From assembly GCF_041435115.1 (NCBI RefSeq), contig NZ_CP108046.1:124001-188000 (forward strand): a stretch of DNA of 64,000 nt, written 5' to 3'. The position numbers were made by a program, and so were the translations under genes. Below the pieces are notes generated by a model that did not search any database, was not told where the DNA came from, and saw only the letters and a program-made list of their open reading frames with translations. Below are positions 16,730 through 26,918 of the stretch, in pieces (the first letter of the stretch is position 1; every line of letters begins with the position of its first letter). This DNA comes from Streptomyces sp. NBC_00289 (GTDB lineage Bacteria; Actinomycetota; Actinomycetes; Streptomycetales; Streptomycetaceae).

Positions 16730-19700
16730 TCAATGATTCACGAACGGCTCGTGCGAATAGTCCACTGCTACGAGGCCCGTTGGACCATTGGGATATCCCG
16801 CAAGATTCCTGGCCTGCGTTCGCCAAGCCCACCCATAGAGGGAAAGAGGCTGCACGGTTGTAACCACACGACTAGCTCCTGGCGCGTAGCCTCGCTGCAT
16901 TAGCAGTACATCGTCACCTGACGAGAATGTACTGAAGCTCACATGAGCTCCCGGTCCGTCAATATGCCCAGGAAGTGTCACGAACGTGAAGCTTGTCGGG
17001 GTGGCTGAAATTACCCGTACCGGACTGTTTGAAATAGTCGGAAGCCACCCCTTCGGCGCGACTACACTTTCAGTCTCGACATTGTATAGATTATATTCAT
17101 TCCCCACTCGGACCCTTCTGGCGCTTGCCGGGGGGAGGCCTGAATCCCATGACTGATGAGTGCTAGGGTCAACGGGTTGCACCGTGAAAGGGAAGATTGC
17201 GTTCGGATCTTCTTGCATGACGCCCATCTTGCTTTCTGCGGTGTCCCCAGCCTCAATCGAACCAACCCTCCAGACGAACGCATAATTTGCACCTTCCGTC
17301 ACCCACATGGGTCCCGTGCCTATCAGGCGATTATCTCCAGAAAACCCGACTCTGGCATTTGCATTTTCCAGCTCTGTTTGTACCGGAGACAGGGCCTCCC
17401 CCGTTTCGAGGGGGCCTATAGCGGGTGAAAAGTCTCCGTCGGGGCCGCCGTAGGGGTTGACGTTGTAGCCGGCGTTGCGGAGGGCTTGGTTGAAGACGGC
17501 GTTGGTGCCGTCGCCGATTTGGACGGTGGTGTAGCCGTTGCTGTCGCTGCCGGTGTTGCCGCTGCCGCATGCGGGTCCGGTGGCGATGATGCTGGCGCAG
17601 GGGTTGATGGTCATGGTGGAGGAGGTGTCGATGGCTTCGCCGGTGACGGTTATTTCGTCGGCGGTGTAGGTGGCCATGGGCTGGTTGTAGGTGGCGAGGT
17701 CGTCGTATCCGGTGGGGTCGGTGGCGTTGAGGGGGTTGGAGTTGACGTAGGTGTAGGGGTGGTTGGTGGTGACGGGGTCGGGGGTGAGGAAGGTTTTGGC
17801 GGAGGCGTTGTAGATGCGTCCGTTCATGTTGATTTGGGCGGGGTTGTCGTGTTCGTGGCCGGTGAAGCCGCGGGTGAGGGTGCCCAGGGGGGTGGTGTCG
17901 GGGGTGCCGTCGGCTTTGATGCGGCCGCCGTAGGGGTCGTTGTAGGTGGTCTGCTGGATGGTGCCGGTGGCGTCGGTGACGGTGTTGGTGGAGCCGAGGT
18001 GGTCGGCGTGGGTGTACTGGATGGTGGTGCCGGTGGTGTCGGTGACGGCCTGGCCGATGGGTCCGTCGGGGCCGGTGAGGTAGTGGATGTAGCTGGTTTT
18101 GTTGTTTTTGTCGGTGCGTTGTTCGAAGAGTTTGCCGGCGTAGAGGGTGGTGCCGTTGGGGCCGGACTTGGAGACGCGGGTGCCGAAGGCGTCGTAGAGG
18201 TAGGTGGTGGGTGTGGTGTCACCGCGGAAGGTCTGGGTGCGGGGTAGGTCGAAGGGGGTGTAGGTGGTGGTGGCCTGTGATCCTTGTTCGTCGTTGGTTT
18301 CCTGGATGCGGTTGAGGTCGTCGTAGACGAATTTTTCTTTGTCCCGTGCGGTCAGTGCGTGGGGCAGGGTGCCGTCGGGGCGGCCGATGGTGCGGGTTTC
18401 GGCCTGGTTGGCTCCGGTGACGCCGGTGAGGTTACCGATGGTGTCGTAGCTGTAGGTGACGGGTTTTTCGGGGTCGGTGGCGTTGGCCAGGGTCCAGTTG
18501 GTGAGCCGGCCCATCGAGTCGTAGTCGAAGGTTTCGCCGCGTTTGGCGGTGGGGTCGTCCTGGATGCGGTCCTTGACCATTCCGTCGGGATGGAAGGTGT
18601 AGTGCAGGTCGAGGATTTTGGTGCCGTTGCTGGGTTTGGTGATGTCGATGTCGGTGAGCCGGCCGGTGGTGTCGTAGCCCTGGGTGCGGTTGAGGGCGTT
18701 GGGGCCGACGGTTGCGGTGGCCAGGGAGAGGTCGGCGTTGCGGCCGGTGGTCTTCCACAGCTGCTTGGCGCTCTGGCCGGGGGTGGTGTCGGTGACGGTT
18801 TCGGGGTAGCCGCTGGCGTTGTAGCCGGTGGTGAGGAACATACGGCTGGCGCCCGCGGCGGGGTAGATGAGGTCCTTGACCCGGCCGAGGGAGTCGTAGG
18901 TGGTGTCGGCGCGCAGTGTCTTGGTGGTGGCGCCGGTGGGCACGCTCAGGTTGGTGGTCTCCAGGCGGCCGAGGGTGTCGTAGCCGAAGGCGGTGGTGAC
19001 CTGGTCGGGGCTGGTGGCCGAGGCCATCTGTCCGCTGCCGTTGGCGGCGGTGTCCCACACGAAGCTGGTGGTGAGGGTTTTGCCGGCGAGTTTGTCGGTG
19101 TCGGTGACGGTGGTCTGGCGGCCCAGGTCGTCATAGTCGTAGCTGGAGACGATCGCGTCGGTGCCGTTGGTCTTGAGCCGGGCGCTCTGGCGGACCTCGC
19201 CGCTGCCGAAGTACTGGGTGGTGCTGGTGCCGCGGTCGGGGTCGGTGTACTTGACCGTCCGGCCCAGGATGTCGAAGTCGCTGGTGGTGACGTTGCCCTT
19301 GGTGTCGGTGGCCTTCGCCTGCAGCCGGGGGTAGGTGTAGGTGGTGGTGACGGGGGTGGTGGAGCCGTCCTTGTTCTTCAGGACGGCGGTGGCGCTGACG
19401 GGCCGGCCGTCGACGTCGACGGTGGACCGGGTGGTGTTGCCGCGCGGGGACTGCACCTGGCTGGTGAAGAACGACGGGTAGGTGAACACGGTGGACTTGT
19501 GGTCTGGGCTCTCGGTCTGGATCGGCCGGTCCAGGCTGTCGAAGGTGGTCACCGTGACGCCCGAGGAACCGTCGTAGGGGTCGGCAGCGGTGGAGGGGCG
19601 TGAGTGCACAAACACCCGGCCCAGCAGGTCGTAGTCGGTGACCGACACACTGGCGGTGCCGTTGAAACCCTTCACCGAACTGGTCCGTGGCCGGCCGGCC

Positions 19701-22700
19701 GGGTCGCTCACGCTCACGGCCTGGCCGCCGTCGGTACTGGTGGTCTTGACCTCCGTGCCGGTGATGTTGCCGGCGTCGAGGTGTGCACTGTAGGCGGTGG
19801 TCACCGACGGCCTGCCGGTGGTCGCCGCCGTCAAGGGCCGGCCCAGGTCGTCCCAGGAGGAGACGGTGGAATCAACGCCGTTGACGTCTTCCGAGGCGAC
19901 CGCGAACCCGAACGCCGGATGCATCGCCTGCCACACCGAGGGCCGGTGCGCGGCCACACTGTGCTCAGACCACACCTGCGAGACGAACATGCCCTCATCC
20001 GGCTGATCGCTGAACGCCGGCGCGTACTCGGTGTGGGTGACCCGGTCCGGCCGGCCCGGCGTCGTGGCGGTCACCTTCGACACCATGCCCAGGCCGGTGT
20101 AGTCGGTTTTCACGCTGCTGCGCAGATCCGCGTTGCCCGGCTCAGTGTTGTCCGGCTCAGTGTTGACTGCGGTCCGCCGGCCCAGATCATCGTGAGTGAA
20201 CCCGGTCACCCGCACCACCGGAGTGGTGCTGCCGTGCTCGGTCCGCTGCACCGTCGTCTTGGACGGCAGTCCGGTCAGCCAGTCCTGCTGGCGTTGCGGG
20301 GAGAGGTCGTAGTCGGTGTGCGACTCGACGGCCGCACCTCCCACCGTCACGCTCTTGGCGTCGGTCTGGTTGCCGTAGTCGTCGAACGTGGTGGTGGAGT
20401 CCACCTGCCGCTTCACATCCGCCGGGTCGGGAACCTGCAGGCCGCCGACATGGCTCGAGGCCGCCGCATCCCAGTCGAGGCTGACGTTCTGCTCCCACAC
20501 CTGGGTAGACGACGTCTTGGGGAACACCGCGAATGTCTTCCCGCCGTCCAGCGGACGGAACTCCGGCGTATTCGCCACCCGGGTGACCCGTGCGGTCGCC
20601 GAGGCCACCTTGCTGTTGACCTGATTCTGCGTCAGCACCGGAGTGGCGGTCATGGTATTCTTCGCCAGCGAGGCGAACGGATAGTGTTTCCCGCCGTCCT
20701 TCGTGGTCCGCAGATCATAGTTGGTGACCGTTATCGAGGGCCGGGTCGGATCCCACACCGACACCTGTCCGAACCCGAGACCGCCCTGCCGAACATGCGC
20801 CACCGGATCCCGGTACGAATAAAACACCGAACGCGCATTCTCCGACGCGTTCTTGAACGATCCTTCCCGCGACGTCACCTGACGCACCACCGTCATACCC
20901 CGGTGCACACACATCAGCGGGAAGTCACACTCGGCGTTTCCGGCACCAGCCTGGTCACTGAAGTCACTGGAATACGTCACCGACTCCCGGTTCCAGCCCG
21001 CGCCCTCGTCCCGGACCTTGGTGATCCGGGTGCCGGAGTCGGAGGTCTGCGTCAAAAGCTCCAGCTGGTTGGCCTCGGCCTTGAGGATGTCCGTGTTCCC
21101 GTCGCCATTGAAATCTCCCAGCCTGGCGATGCGGTCCATCGGCCCGGCGGCGACCTTCTCCAGGTCGAACGTACCGTCGCCCTTGGACAGCAGCAGGGAC
21201 ACCGACGACGTGCCGGTCTTGGCGAAGGTGACCACATCGTCGCGGCCGTCCTTGTTGACGTCCGCGATCTGCACGGTGGAATCCTGCCACAAGTCGATCG
21301 CATCGTGATCGATCTGCAGGCTGTCGTCGAGTGTCTTGCCGTCCCAGAACAGACCCTCGCCCGTGTTCCACAGGATGACGTCGTGGTAGCCGGGCACCCT
21401 CCCCATCAACAAAGTGTCCTTGAGGCCGTCCCCGTTGAGGTCGGCCTGGTAGGAATGCCACCCGTAGACGCCGTTTTCGTCAGCGGTCGGGAAGGGGGGA
21501 ACATTGTGTCCTTCGAGGTCCTTCATCTCCCTTTCCCACTCGGGGTGCTGCGGTGCGAGCGGAGGGAACTTCCAGCCGGGATCACCAACATTGCTGTCCG
21601 AGCCCCGACCGAGCTCGATCTTGAGGGCACCCTGATCGTCCACGTGGACCGCATTGGTGTGGAATCCCACACCGCATACGTACTTGCCGTTCCGGTCCTT
21701 GACGAGCAGCGGCGTGTCGATGATCATGTCCGCTCGGCCGTCGCCATCAACGTCCGCGATCCTGGCTCCGGGGCACTTGCCTTTGATGGTGGAATCGACG
21801 CGGTTGGCGAAATGGTTGTCGCCCTTGTTCAACCGCACCGACAGATCCCTACGGTTGTCCGGGTCGTCACTTCCTGCCGCAACATCCGCGGCAATACGGT
21901 CCACCAGGCCATCGCCGTTGACATCCGCATAGTTGGAGTAGTACCCGTCATCGTCGAAAACGAGGCCGGTGCTCTCGAACTCGTGCTTGGCCTGATTCCA
22001 GTGCAGCACCTTCTCGTGCAGGCCCGTCAGGTCCGCCGAGCGGACCATGAATTCTGTTTTGCCGTCCCCGTCCGAGTCCAGGGGCCGTCCCTGTGCGAGG
22101 TCCAGCCCCGGATTGGCGCCCTGCGGCTCGACCGGAGGAAACGCACCGACCCCGCTCACCGCACGCACATCCGACAGCGGCGCCACCGAGCTGCCGTCGC
22201 GGACACCGAGGCGGGCTTGCACCCCCCGGCCGGTCGACAGGTTGTTCTGCGTCAGAATGTCATCGACGCCGTCCCCGTCCAGGTCCTGAACGGACATCAC
22301 CGGGTCCATCGACGTGTCGCCGTCCGTCGGTGAAGCGGGCGCGGGATGCCAGGTACCCCCGAGGAACTGTCCGTCAAACGACGGCCTGTTCTCCGCATTG
22401 AACCAGTCGAACTCCTTGAACGGCAGACAGCCGCTCAGCGCACCGCACTCCTGAACTCGCCAGAGCAGACTTCGCGTCTTATCGTGATCAGCAGTCCCCG
22501 CACCAAGGTAAGAGAGATTGTACGTCCGCACCAAAGCCTTTTTACCCGGATTCGGCGCAAACATTTTGATCGTCTTGAGTCGCTGCGTATTGCTGTAACG
22601 GACACCAGCCACATACGAAGACGTCGGGTCGGGTCTGCTCTCATACCCGAACTCAACTGACCGCTCCGCCTGACGGCCCGGACCGAACGTGTAGTCGATC

Positions 22701-23662
22701 GCCTTCGGCAAGAAGCGGTTCCCGAAAAGCAGAGAAGTCTGCACGTCGTAGGAGTACCGCATCTCATTGCCGTTGCGGTCTGCCATCTTCTTCAGCAGCC
22801 ACACCACACGCGGCGTGGAAACCTCATCGGAATGCTGCTGCAGGAACTGATCCGACAATTTGTCTCGAACCGTCCCCTTCTCGGTGAACGGGGTACCGGG
22901 GCTTCCATCAGGTTTAGGCGGGCCGGGCGTAGTCGCCGTGACCTCCCGGTCCACCAGCCAACTCTTCGTCAACGTCGCCGAATCCGCACCGACGCGCACC
23001 CCGGTCTGCGCCTCATACGTGCTGATCAGACCGTTCTTCCCGGCAACCACAAACTTGTCCGGACCACTGTCCAAACTCGCACTCGACCCGTCGTCGTTCA
23101 CCGACACGATCTTGGCAAAACTCGATTCCGCGGTGTTGTACACCGTTCCGTCGGCACCATAATCACCCGACGTCCCCTGCTCCGCATCCACCCCGACGAG
23201 CCTGGCCCCGTCGAGACAAAACCGGTCGTTCTTGTCGTAATGCACACCGCTGCGGGTCCCGTCATCCTCCGGATTCTTCCCACACCGACTAATCGACGAC
23301 GACATCCCGGACGCCGACCAGCCCAGCCCGAAAACCCCATCATGCCCGGCACTGGAATAATTCAGTGACAGACCCGGCTCCACACCAGCCCGGCCCGCCG
23401 GCACACTCAACGGCACCCGGTAAGTGAACGCACCACCCGGACCCACCCCACCCGAACCCGCCAGAAAACCAGCCTTCGCCCCAGCCACCTGCGGCAACTC
23501 CGCCGGCAACTTGACCGGATGCTTCGCCACCGGCGGCCCATCCACCGCCCATGCACCGGAAGAAAACACCACCCCCGGCACCACACCCACCAACAACCCC
23601 AAAGCGGCAGCAAACGCCGAACCACGACGCCTCCCGCCTCCTCTGCCAACCCTCGACAACAT
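16730..23662 (-). CDS. Secreted SpvB/FG-GAP/RHS-repeat protein with variable C-terminal domain
   Basis: 2310 residues. The N terminus has a basic start (MLSRVGRGGGRRRG) and a long hydrophobic stretch ending GAWAVDGPP, a Sec or Tat-like signal. An SpvB/TcaC-like domain follows (VGPGGAFTYRVPLSVPAGRA, LSLNYSSAGHDGVFGLGWSA). FG-GAP calcium-binding repeats occur from about 440 to 900 (VQDLDGDGVDDI, DVNGDGLVDRIAAD, DFNGDGNTDILKAE). RHS/YD repeats (YDTLGRLETTNL, YDSLGRVKDLIYP) run to about 1950. The RHS core ends with NPLNATDPTG near residue 1983, after which such proteins carry a variable effector. Here about 325 residues follow, and from about residue 2078 the DNA becomes clearly less GC-rich, as if this module came from elsewhere. 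I do not recognise its fold. No immunity gene lies downstream. Confidence 0.9.
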   Translation of the reverse strand: MLSRVGRGGGRRRGSAFAAALGLLVGVVPGVVFSSGAWAVDGPPVAKHPVKLPAELPQVAGAKAGFLAGSGGVGPGGAFTYRVPLSVPAGRAGVEPGLSLNYSSAGHDGVFGLGWSASGMSSSISRCGKNPEDDGTRSGVHYDKNDRFCLDGARLVGVDAEQGTSGDYGADGTVYNTAESSFAKIVSVNDDGSSASLDSGPDKFVVAGKNGLISTYEAQTGVRVGADSATLTKSWLVDREVTATTPGPPKPDGSPGTPFTEKGTVRDKLSDQFLQQHSDEVSTPRVVWLLKKMADRNGNEMRYSYDVQTSLLFGNRFLPKAIDYTFGPGRQAERSVEFGYESRPDPTSSYVAGVRYSNTQRLKTIKMFAPNPGKKALVRTYNLSYLGAGTADHDKTRSLLWRVQECGALSGCLPFKEFDWFNAENRPSFDGQFLGGTWHPAPASPTDGDTSMDPVMSVQDLDGDGVDDILTQNNLSTGRGVQARLGVRDGSSVAPLSDVRAVSGVGAFPPVEPQGANPGLDLAQGRPLDSDGDGKTEFMVRSADLTGLHEKVLHWNQAKHEFESTGLVFDDDGYYSNYADVNGDGLVDRIAADVAAGSDDPDNRRDLSVRLNKGDNHFANRVDSTIKGKCPGARIADVDGDGRADMIIDTPLLVKDRNGKYVCGVGFHTNAVHVDDQGALKIELGRGSDSNVGDPGWKFPPLAPQHPEWEREMKDLEGHNVPPFPTADENGVYGWHSYQADLNGDGLKDTLLMGRVPGYHDVILWNTGEGLFWDGKTLDDSLQIDHDAIDLWQDSTVQIADVNKDGRDDVVTFAKTGTSSVSLLLSKGDGTFDLEKVAAGPMDRIARLGDFNGDGNTDILKAEANQLELLTQTSDSGTRITKVRDEGAGWNRESVTYSSDFSDQAGAGNAECDFPLMCVHRGMTVVRQVTSREGSFKNASENARSVFYSYRDPVAHVRQGGLGFGQVSVWDPTRPSITVTNYDLRTTKDGGKHYPFASLAKNTMTATPVLTQNQVNSKVASATARVTRVANTPEFRPLDGGKTFAVFPKTSSTQVWEQNVSLDWDAAASSHVGGLQVPDPADVKRQVDSTTTFDDYGNQTDAKSVTVGGAAVESHTDYDLSPQRQQDWLTGLPSKTTVQRTEHGSTTPVVRVTGFTHDDLGRRTAVNTEPDNTEPGNADLRSSVKTDYTGLGMVSKVTATTPGRPDRVTHTEYAPAFSDQPDEGMFVSQVWSEHSVAAHRPSVWQAMHPAFGFAVASEDVNGVDSTVSSWDDLGRPLTAATTGRPSVTTAYSAHLDAGNITGTEVKTTSTDGGQAVSVSDPAGRPRTSSVKGFNGTASVSVTDYDLLGRVFVHSRPSTAADPYDGSSGVTVTTFDSLDRPIQTESPDHKSTVFTYPSFFTSQVQSPRGNTTRSTVDVDGRPVSATAVLKNKDGSTTPVTTTYTYPRLQAKATDTKGNVTTSDFDILGRTVKYTDPDRGTSTTQYFGSGEVRQSARLKTNGTDAIVSSYDYDDLGRQTTVTDTDKLAGKTLTTSFVWDTAANGSGQMASATSPDQVTTAFGYDTLGRLETTNLSVPTGATTKTLRADTTYDSLGRVKDLIYPAAGASRMFLTTGYNASGYPETVTDTTPGQSAKQLWKTTGRNADLSLATATVGPNALNRTQGYDTTGRLTDIDITKPSNGTKILDLHYTFHPDGMVKDRIQDDPTAKRGETFDYDSMGRLTNWTLANATDPEKPVTYSYDTIGNLTGVTGANQAETRTIGRPDGTLPHALTARDKEKFVYDDLNRIQETNDEQGSQATTTYTPFDLPRTQTFRGDTTPTTYLYDAFGTRVSKSGPNGTTLYAGKLFEQRTDKNNKTSYIHYLTGPDGPIGQAVTDTTGTTIQYTHADHLGSTNTVTDATGTIQQTTYNDPYGGRIKADGTPDTTPLGTLTRGFTGHEHDNPAQINMNGRIYNASAKTFLTPDPVTTNHPYTYVNSNPLNATDPTGYDDLATYNQPMATYTADEITVTGEAIDTSSTMTINPCASIIATGPACGSGNTGSDSNGYTTVQIGDGTNAVFNQALRNAGYNVNPYGGPDGDFSPAIGPLETGEALSPVQTELENANARVGFSGDNRLIGTGPMWVTEGANYAFVWRVGSIEAGDTAESKMGVMQEDPNAIFPFTVQPVDPSTHQSWDSGLPPASARRVRVGNEYNLYNVETESVVAPKGWLPTISNSPVRVISATPTSFTFVTLPGHIDGPGAHVSFSTFSSGDDVLLMQRGYAPGASRVVTTVQPLSLYGWAWRTQARNLAGYPNGPTGLVAVDYSHEPFVNH

Positions 23663-24003
23663 ACGAAATGGCTCCTTGAAATGTACTGAGAAAACACAAC
23701 GAAACTCGTAACTGCAGACGCCCTGATATCTTCCGGTCGAAATTCAATTCGCGGAAGAAACGAAAAACCACAGCGCCCGTCTAAACGGCACCACCTTTAC
23801 CGGATGTAAGTGCACAACAATATCGAGTTTCGGAATTGCCCGGTTGGTCTTGGACCGCTGAAGGGTCAGCCTGCCGCGGGAGTAGGACTGCCAGGGGCAC
23901 TTTGCCGAACCATGCTTGCGAGAACGTGCAGGCGGATCGATTCATGGGACGTCGGGCAGCCGCCTCCGTCGTCCTGTCCCTACCGAACGCTTGCTGCAGC
24001 GGC
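23663..24003. other. Intergenic region upstream of the RHS gene
   Basis: 340 bp between the RHS start and the Rieske stop, with AT-rich stretches near 23690-23830 that could hold the RHS promoter. No gene, RNA or repeat is supported. Confidence 0.4.
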
Positions 24004-24462
24004 TCAGCCCTTGACGATCACTCCGTCCCGTTCGGTGACCTTCACCACGGGCAGGGCCTTAGTCGCCGGGCCGTGAACCGGCCGCCCCGTCACGGCATCG
24101 AATCGGCTGCCGTGGCACGGGCAAAGGATCTTCCCATCGCTCACCTCCGCGACGACGCAGCCCGCGTGAGTACAAATCGCGGAAAAAGCGCGTAGCTCAC
24201 CACCCTCACCACGGGTCAGAACCACATTGGCCGACGGCACCACCAAACCCCCACCGCGCGGAACCTCATCCGCACGGGCCAACTCCGCAGCCGCCGCAGC
24301 CGCCGCCTCCCGCACCGCCCCCTCCTTCTCCTGCCTGCCACATCCGGCCAGCACCGTCACCGCCGCGGCGACAGCCAACCCCTCAACCACCACCCTCCGC
24401 CTCGACGCACAACCCGCTCCCGGACCAGTGCCAGCCGCTTCCGAACTCGACGCCATACACAT
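24004..24462 (-). CDS. Rieske [2Fe-2S] lipoprotein
   Basis: 152 residues. The N terminus has a twin-arginine-like RRR followed by VVVEGLAVAAAVTVLAGCG: a Tat-type signal with lipobox LAGC, so the folded protein is probably exported with its cluster and tethered by a lipid to the outer face of the membrane. Both cluster-binding loops are complete: CTHAGC and CPCHGS give the two Cys and two His ligands. An Ala-rich linker separates anchor and domain. Length and layout match the stand-alone actinobacterial Rieske proteins, not the cytochrome bc1 subunit. An electron-transfer role is likely; the partner is unknown. The gene stands alone, and 24463-24699 upstream shows no gene. Confidence 0.9.
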   Translation of the reverse strand: MCMASSSEAAGTGPGAGCASRRRVVVEGLAVAAAVTVLAGCGRQEKEGAVREAAAAAAAELARADEVPRGGGLVVPSANVVLTRGEGGELRAFSAICTHAGCVVAEVSDGKILCPCHGSRFDAVTGRPVHGPATKALPVVKVTERDGVIVKG

Positions 24463-24850
24463 CCCACTCCAGCAGTTTCAAACGCTGCCAACACCAGCAG
24501 CGACCACGCCACATCGGGAGATCTGCGCAACCGGCAACCTCTCGGCCACCGAAGAAACCACGCTTCCGACTACGCTCACAGCCGTCGCACATCACACCCG
24601 CGCCATGAGTATCCGGGCAGACAACACCTGCATCCTGAGTAACCACTGCCTGACCGATCGGCCTTTCTTCGCGTTCCGGGCATCGCGGGACTGTCCAATG
24701 GGTCTGTCAAACGAGCGGTGTAACTGGGTAGTTGGGGTTACTGACGGGCTGCGGAGAGGCGGCCGTCGAAGGTGATGTCGAAGGCGTTCAGCGCGGTCTT
24801 CCAGCGCATGGTCCAGCGGGCCTGGCCTTTGCCGGTGGGATCGAGGGACA

Positions 24851-26310
24851 CAGGGCCCCGGCGTGTGCCTGGATCGTCCGGTTTGGTTATGTGATGCCGT
24901 AGAGGGCGAGGACGCGGGGGCGCTCGGTGTGGGCTCGTCGTCCGGCGGCGGTGTTGACGTAGCCGGCGAGCTTGAGCGCGCTGCGGATCAGGTCGCGGAG
25001 GGTAGCGAGTACGGCGGGCGCGTTGCGGGTTCTGACCTGGGACTTGTCCTCGTTGAAAGTGACATCTCGACACCAGTGGACGGTATTTTCCACGGTCCAG
25101 TGCCCGCGAGCCCAGGACGCGATCTCGGCTGCGTTCGCTTCCTCGGCGGGCAGGTCGGTGATGGCGTAGACGGTCTCGCTGGACCATTTTTTCGCCCCGT
25201 AGAGACGGCGTCGGCGCTGGATCCGCAGGACCTGGGCCGCGTGCGGGAAGAGCAGGCCCTCGACGGTGACGACCTGCACGAGCCGCTGCTCGTGACGGCC
25301 GTGGCCCCGGGCGTCGTCGCGGTGGATCACAGGGATCTCCTTCCAGGGCAGGGCGTGGAGTTGACGGGCCTGGCCGCGCTGGTTGTTCTTGATGGTCAGC
25401 AGGTAGTGAGCGCCGCGTTCGCGCAGGTAGATGGCGTGGTCGCGTTGGGCGTGGAGGGCATCGGCGGTAACGACCACCCCGTGAGATCCGCGTCGTCGAT
25501 CTGGTCGAGGAGAGGTGCGAACTCGGGGATTTCGTTGGTCTTCGCGCCGATCTCGCGGGAGGCGAGAGTGACACCGTCGCCGTGACGGACGGCGGACAGG
25601 ACGAAGACGCGGCTGCCGTCCGGGCGCCTCGCGCCGCGCAGGCACTTGCCGTCCACCGCGATCGCCCGCCGCCGGAGCCGTACCGGCTCGGCGCGGGCGG
25701 CCGCCCGGTGAGCCCGGCGCTGTTCACGTTCGGTGCCACCGTCGGGCATCACCGGCTCCGGCCGGCGGGGCTGTGCGGACAGCAGAGGCCGAAGGTAGTC
25801 GTAACCGGCCGCGCCGATCTCACCGGGATCGAGTCGCCCCAGGACGCTGCGCAGGGTTTTCTCGCTCGGCACCCGGTAGCGGCCAAGGAGTGGGTGGTAG
25901 GGCAGGCCGAAGGCGGCCAGTTCCTCCGGCGCCGCACGTCGGCACCACTCCGCCGCCGCGGTGATCGAGTCGTGGCCGGACGGGGTCATCGCGCAGACCA
26001 CCAGGGCCAGCAGCGAGGAGAGCCGGTACCGCACTCCGCAAGCCCCTCTCGGATCGGTGACCGACTCGAACTCGGCGACCAGGCAGCGCACTTGCTCCTT
26101 GGCGGCACCCTCGCCGAGGGCTTCCAGGCAGGGCGCACAAGGCACGGGGACAGCGACAAGGGATGATGGAGAAACGAACACGGCACCTTCGTGGATCTTG
26201 CAGCGTAGAGAACTACATGATCCACAGGTGCCGTGTTCACCTGCTTCCGGGGCCCACCACCGAGATCAACACCCCAGACCGGGACGATCCAGGCACTCGC
26301 CGGGGCCCTG
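24851..26310 (-). mobile_element. ISAs1-family element 1
   Basis: 1460 bp. Inverted ends of about 30 bp start CAGGGCCCCGGCG on both sides and run to the GGATCGTCC region. It is flanked by a perfect 10-bp direct repeat, TCGAGGGACA, at 24841-24850 and 26311-26320. This is clear proof of insertion into the IS256 gene. Confidence 0.93.
24887..26181 (-). pseudogene. ISAs1-family transposase 1, frameshifted
   Basis: N-terminal frame (26181 to about 25490): the ISAs1 N-terminal domain VTDPRGACGVRYRLSSLLAL, then RRRAIAVDGKCLRGARRPDG with the first catalytic Asp and ASREIGAKTNEIPEFAPLLD. Near 25490 the frame changes. The rest reads VVVTADALHAQRDHAIYLRE with the second Asp, TIKNNQRGQ, VYAITDLPAEEANAAEIASW, and HWTVENTVHWCRDVTFNED with the Glu, to the stop at 24887. 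A single base change separates it from a working gene. Confidence 0.85.
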
Positions 26311-26918
26311 TCGAGGGACATGATCGCCATGTAGACGCATTTCAACGCGGCCTGCTCGTTGGGGAAGTGTCCGCGGGCCTTGACCGCCCGTCGGATCCGC
26401 GCGTTCACCGACTCGATCGCGTTCGTCGTGCAGACGATGCGGCGGATCTCGGTGTCGAACCGCAGGAACGGAGTGAACTCCTCCCAGGCGTTCTCCCACA
26501 GTCTCACGATCGCCGGATACTTCCGGCCCCAGGCGTCGGCGAACTCGGCGAACCGGTCCAAGGCGGCCTCTTCGGTGGGAGCGGTGTAGACGGGCTTGAG
26601 GAGCTTGGCGATCTTGTCCCAGTCCTGGCGGGCGGCATAGCGGAACGAGTTCCGCAGCAGGTGCACCACGCAGGTCTGCACGATCGTCCGCGGCCAAACG
26701 GTCTCCACTGCCTCGGGCAGGCCCTTGAGCCCGTCGCAGACCAGCATGAGGACGTCGCTGACGCCGCGGTTCTTGATCTCGGTGAGGACGTGCAGCCAGT
26801 GTTTGGCGCCCTCGCCGCCGTCGCCGGCCCAGAGCCCCAGGATCTCGCGCCGGCCCTCGGTAGTGACGGCCAGGGCCACGTAGATGGGCCGGTTGGCGAC
26901 CGCGCCGTCGCGGATCTT

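Noticed and set aside
18284..22333. Long open frames on the plus strand across the RHS gene (439 and 909 codons)
   Set aside because: They are antisense to a clear RHS protein with YD and FG-GAP repeats. Their composition (Gly/Val-rich or Arg/His-rich) is what high GC gives in shadow frames; no ribosome sites or family motifs.
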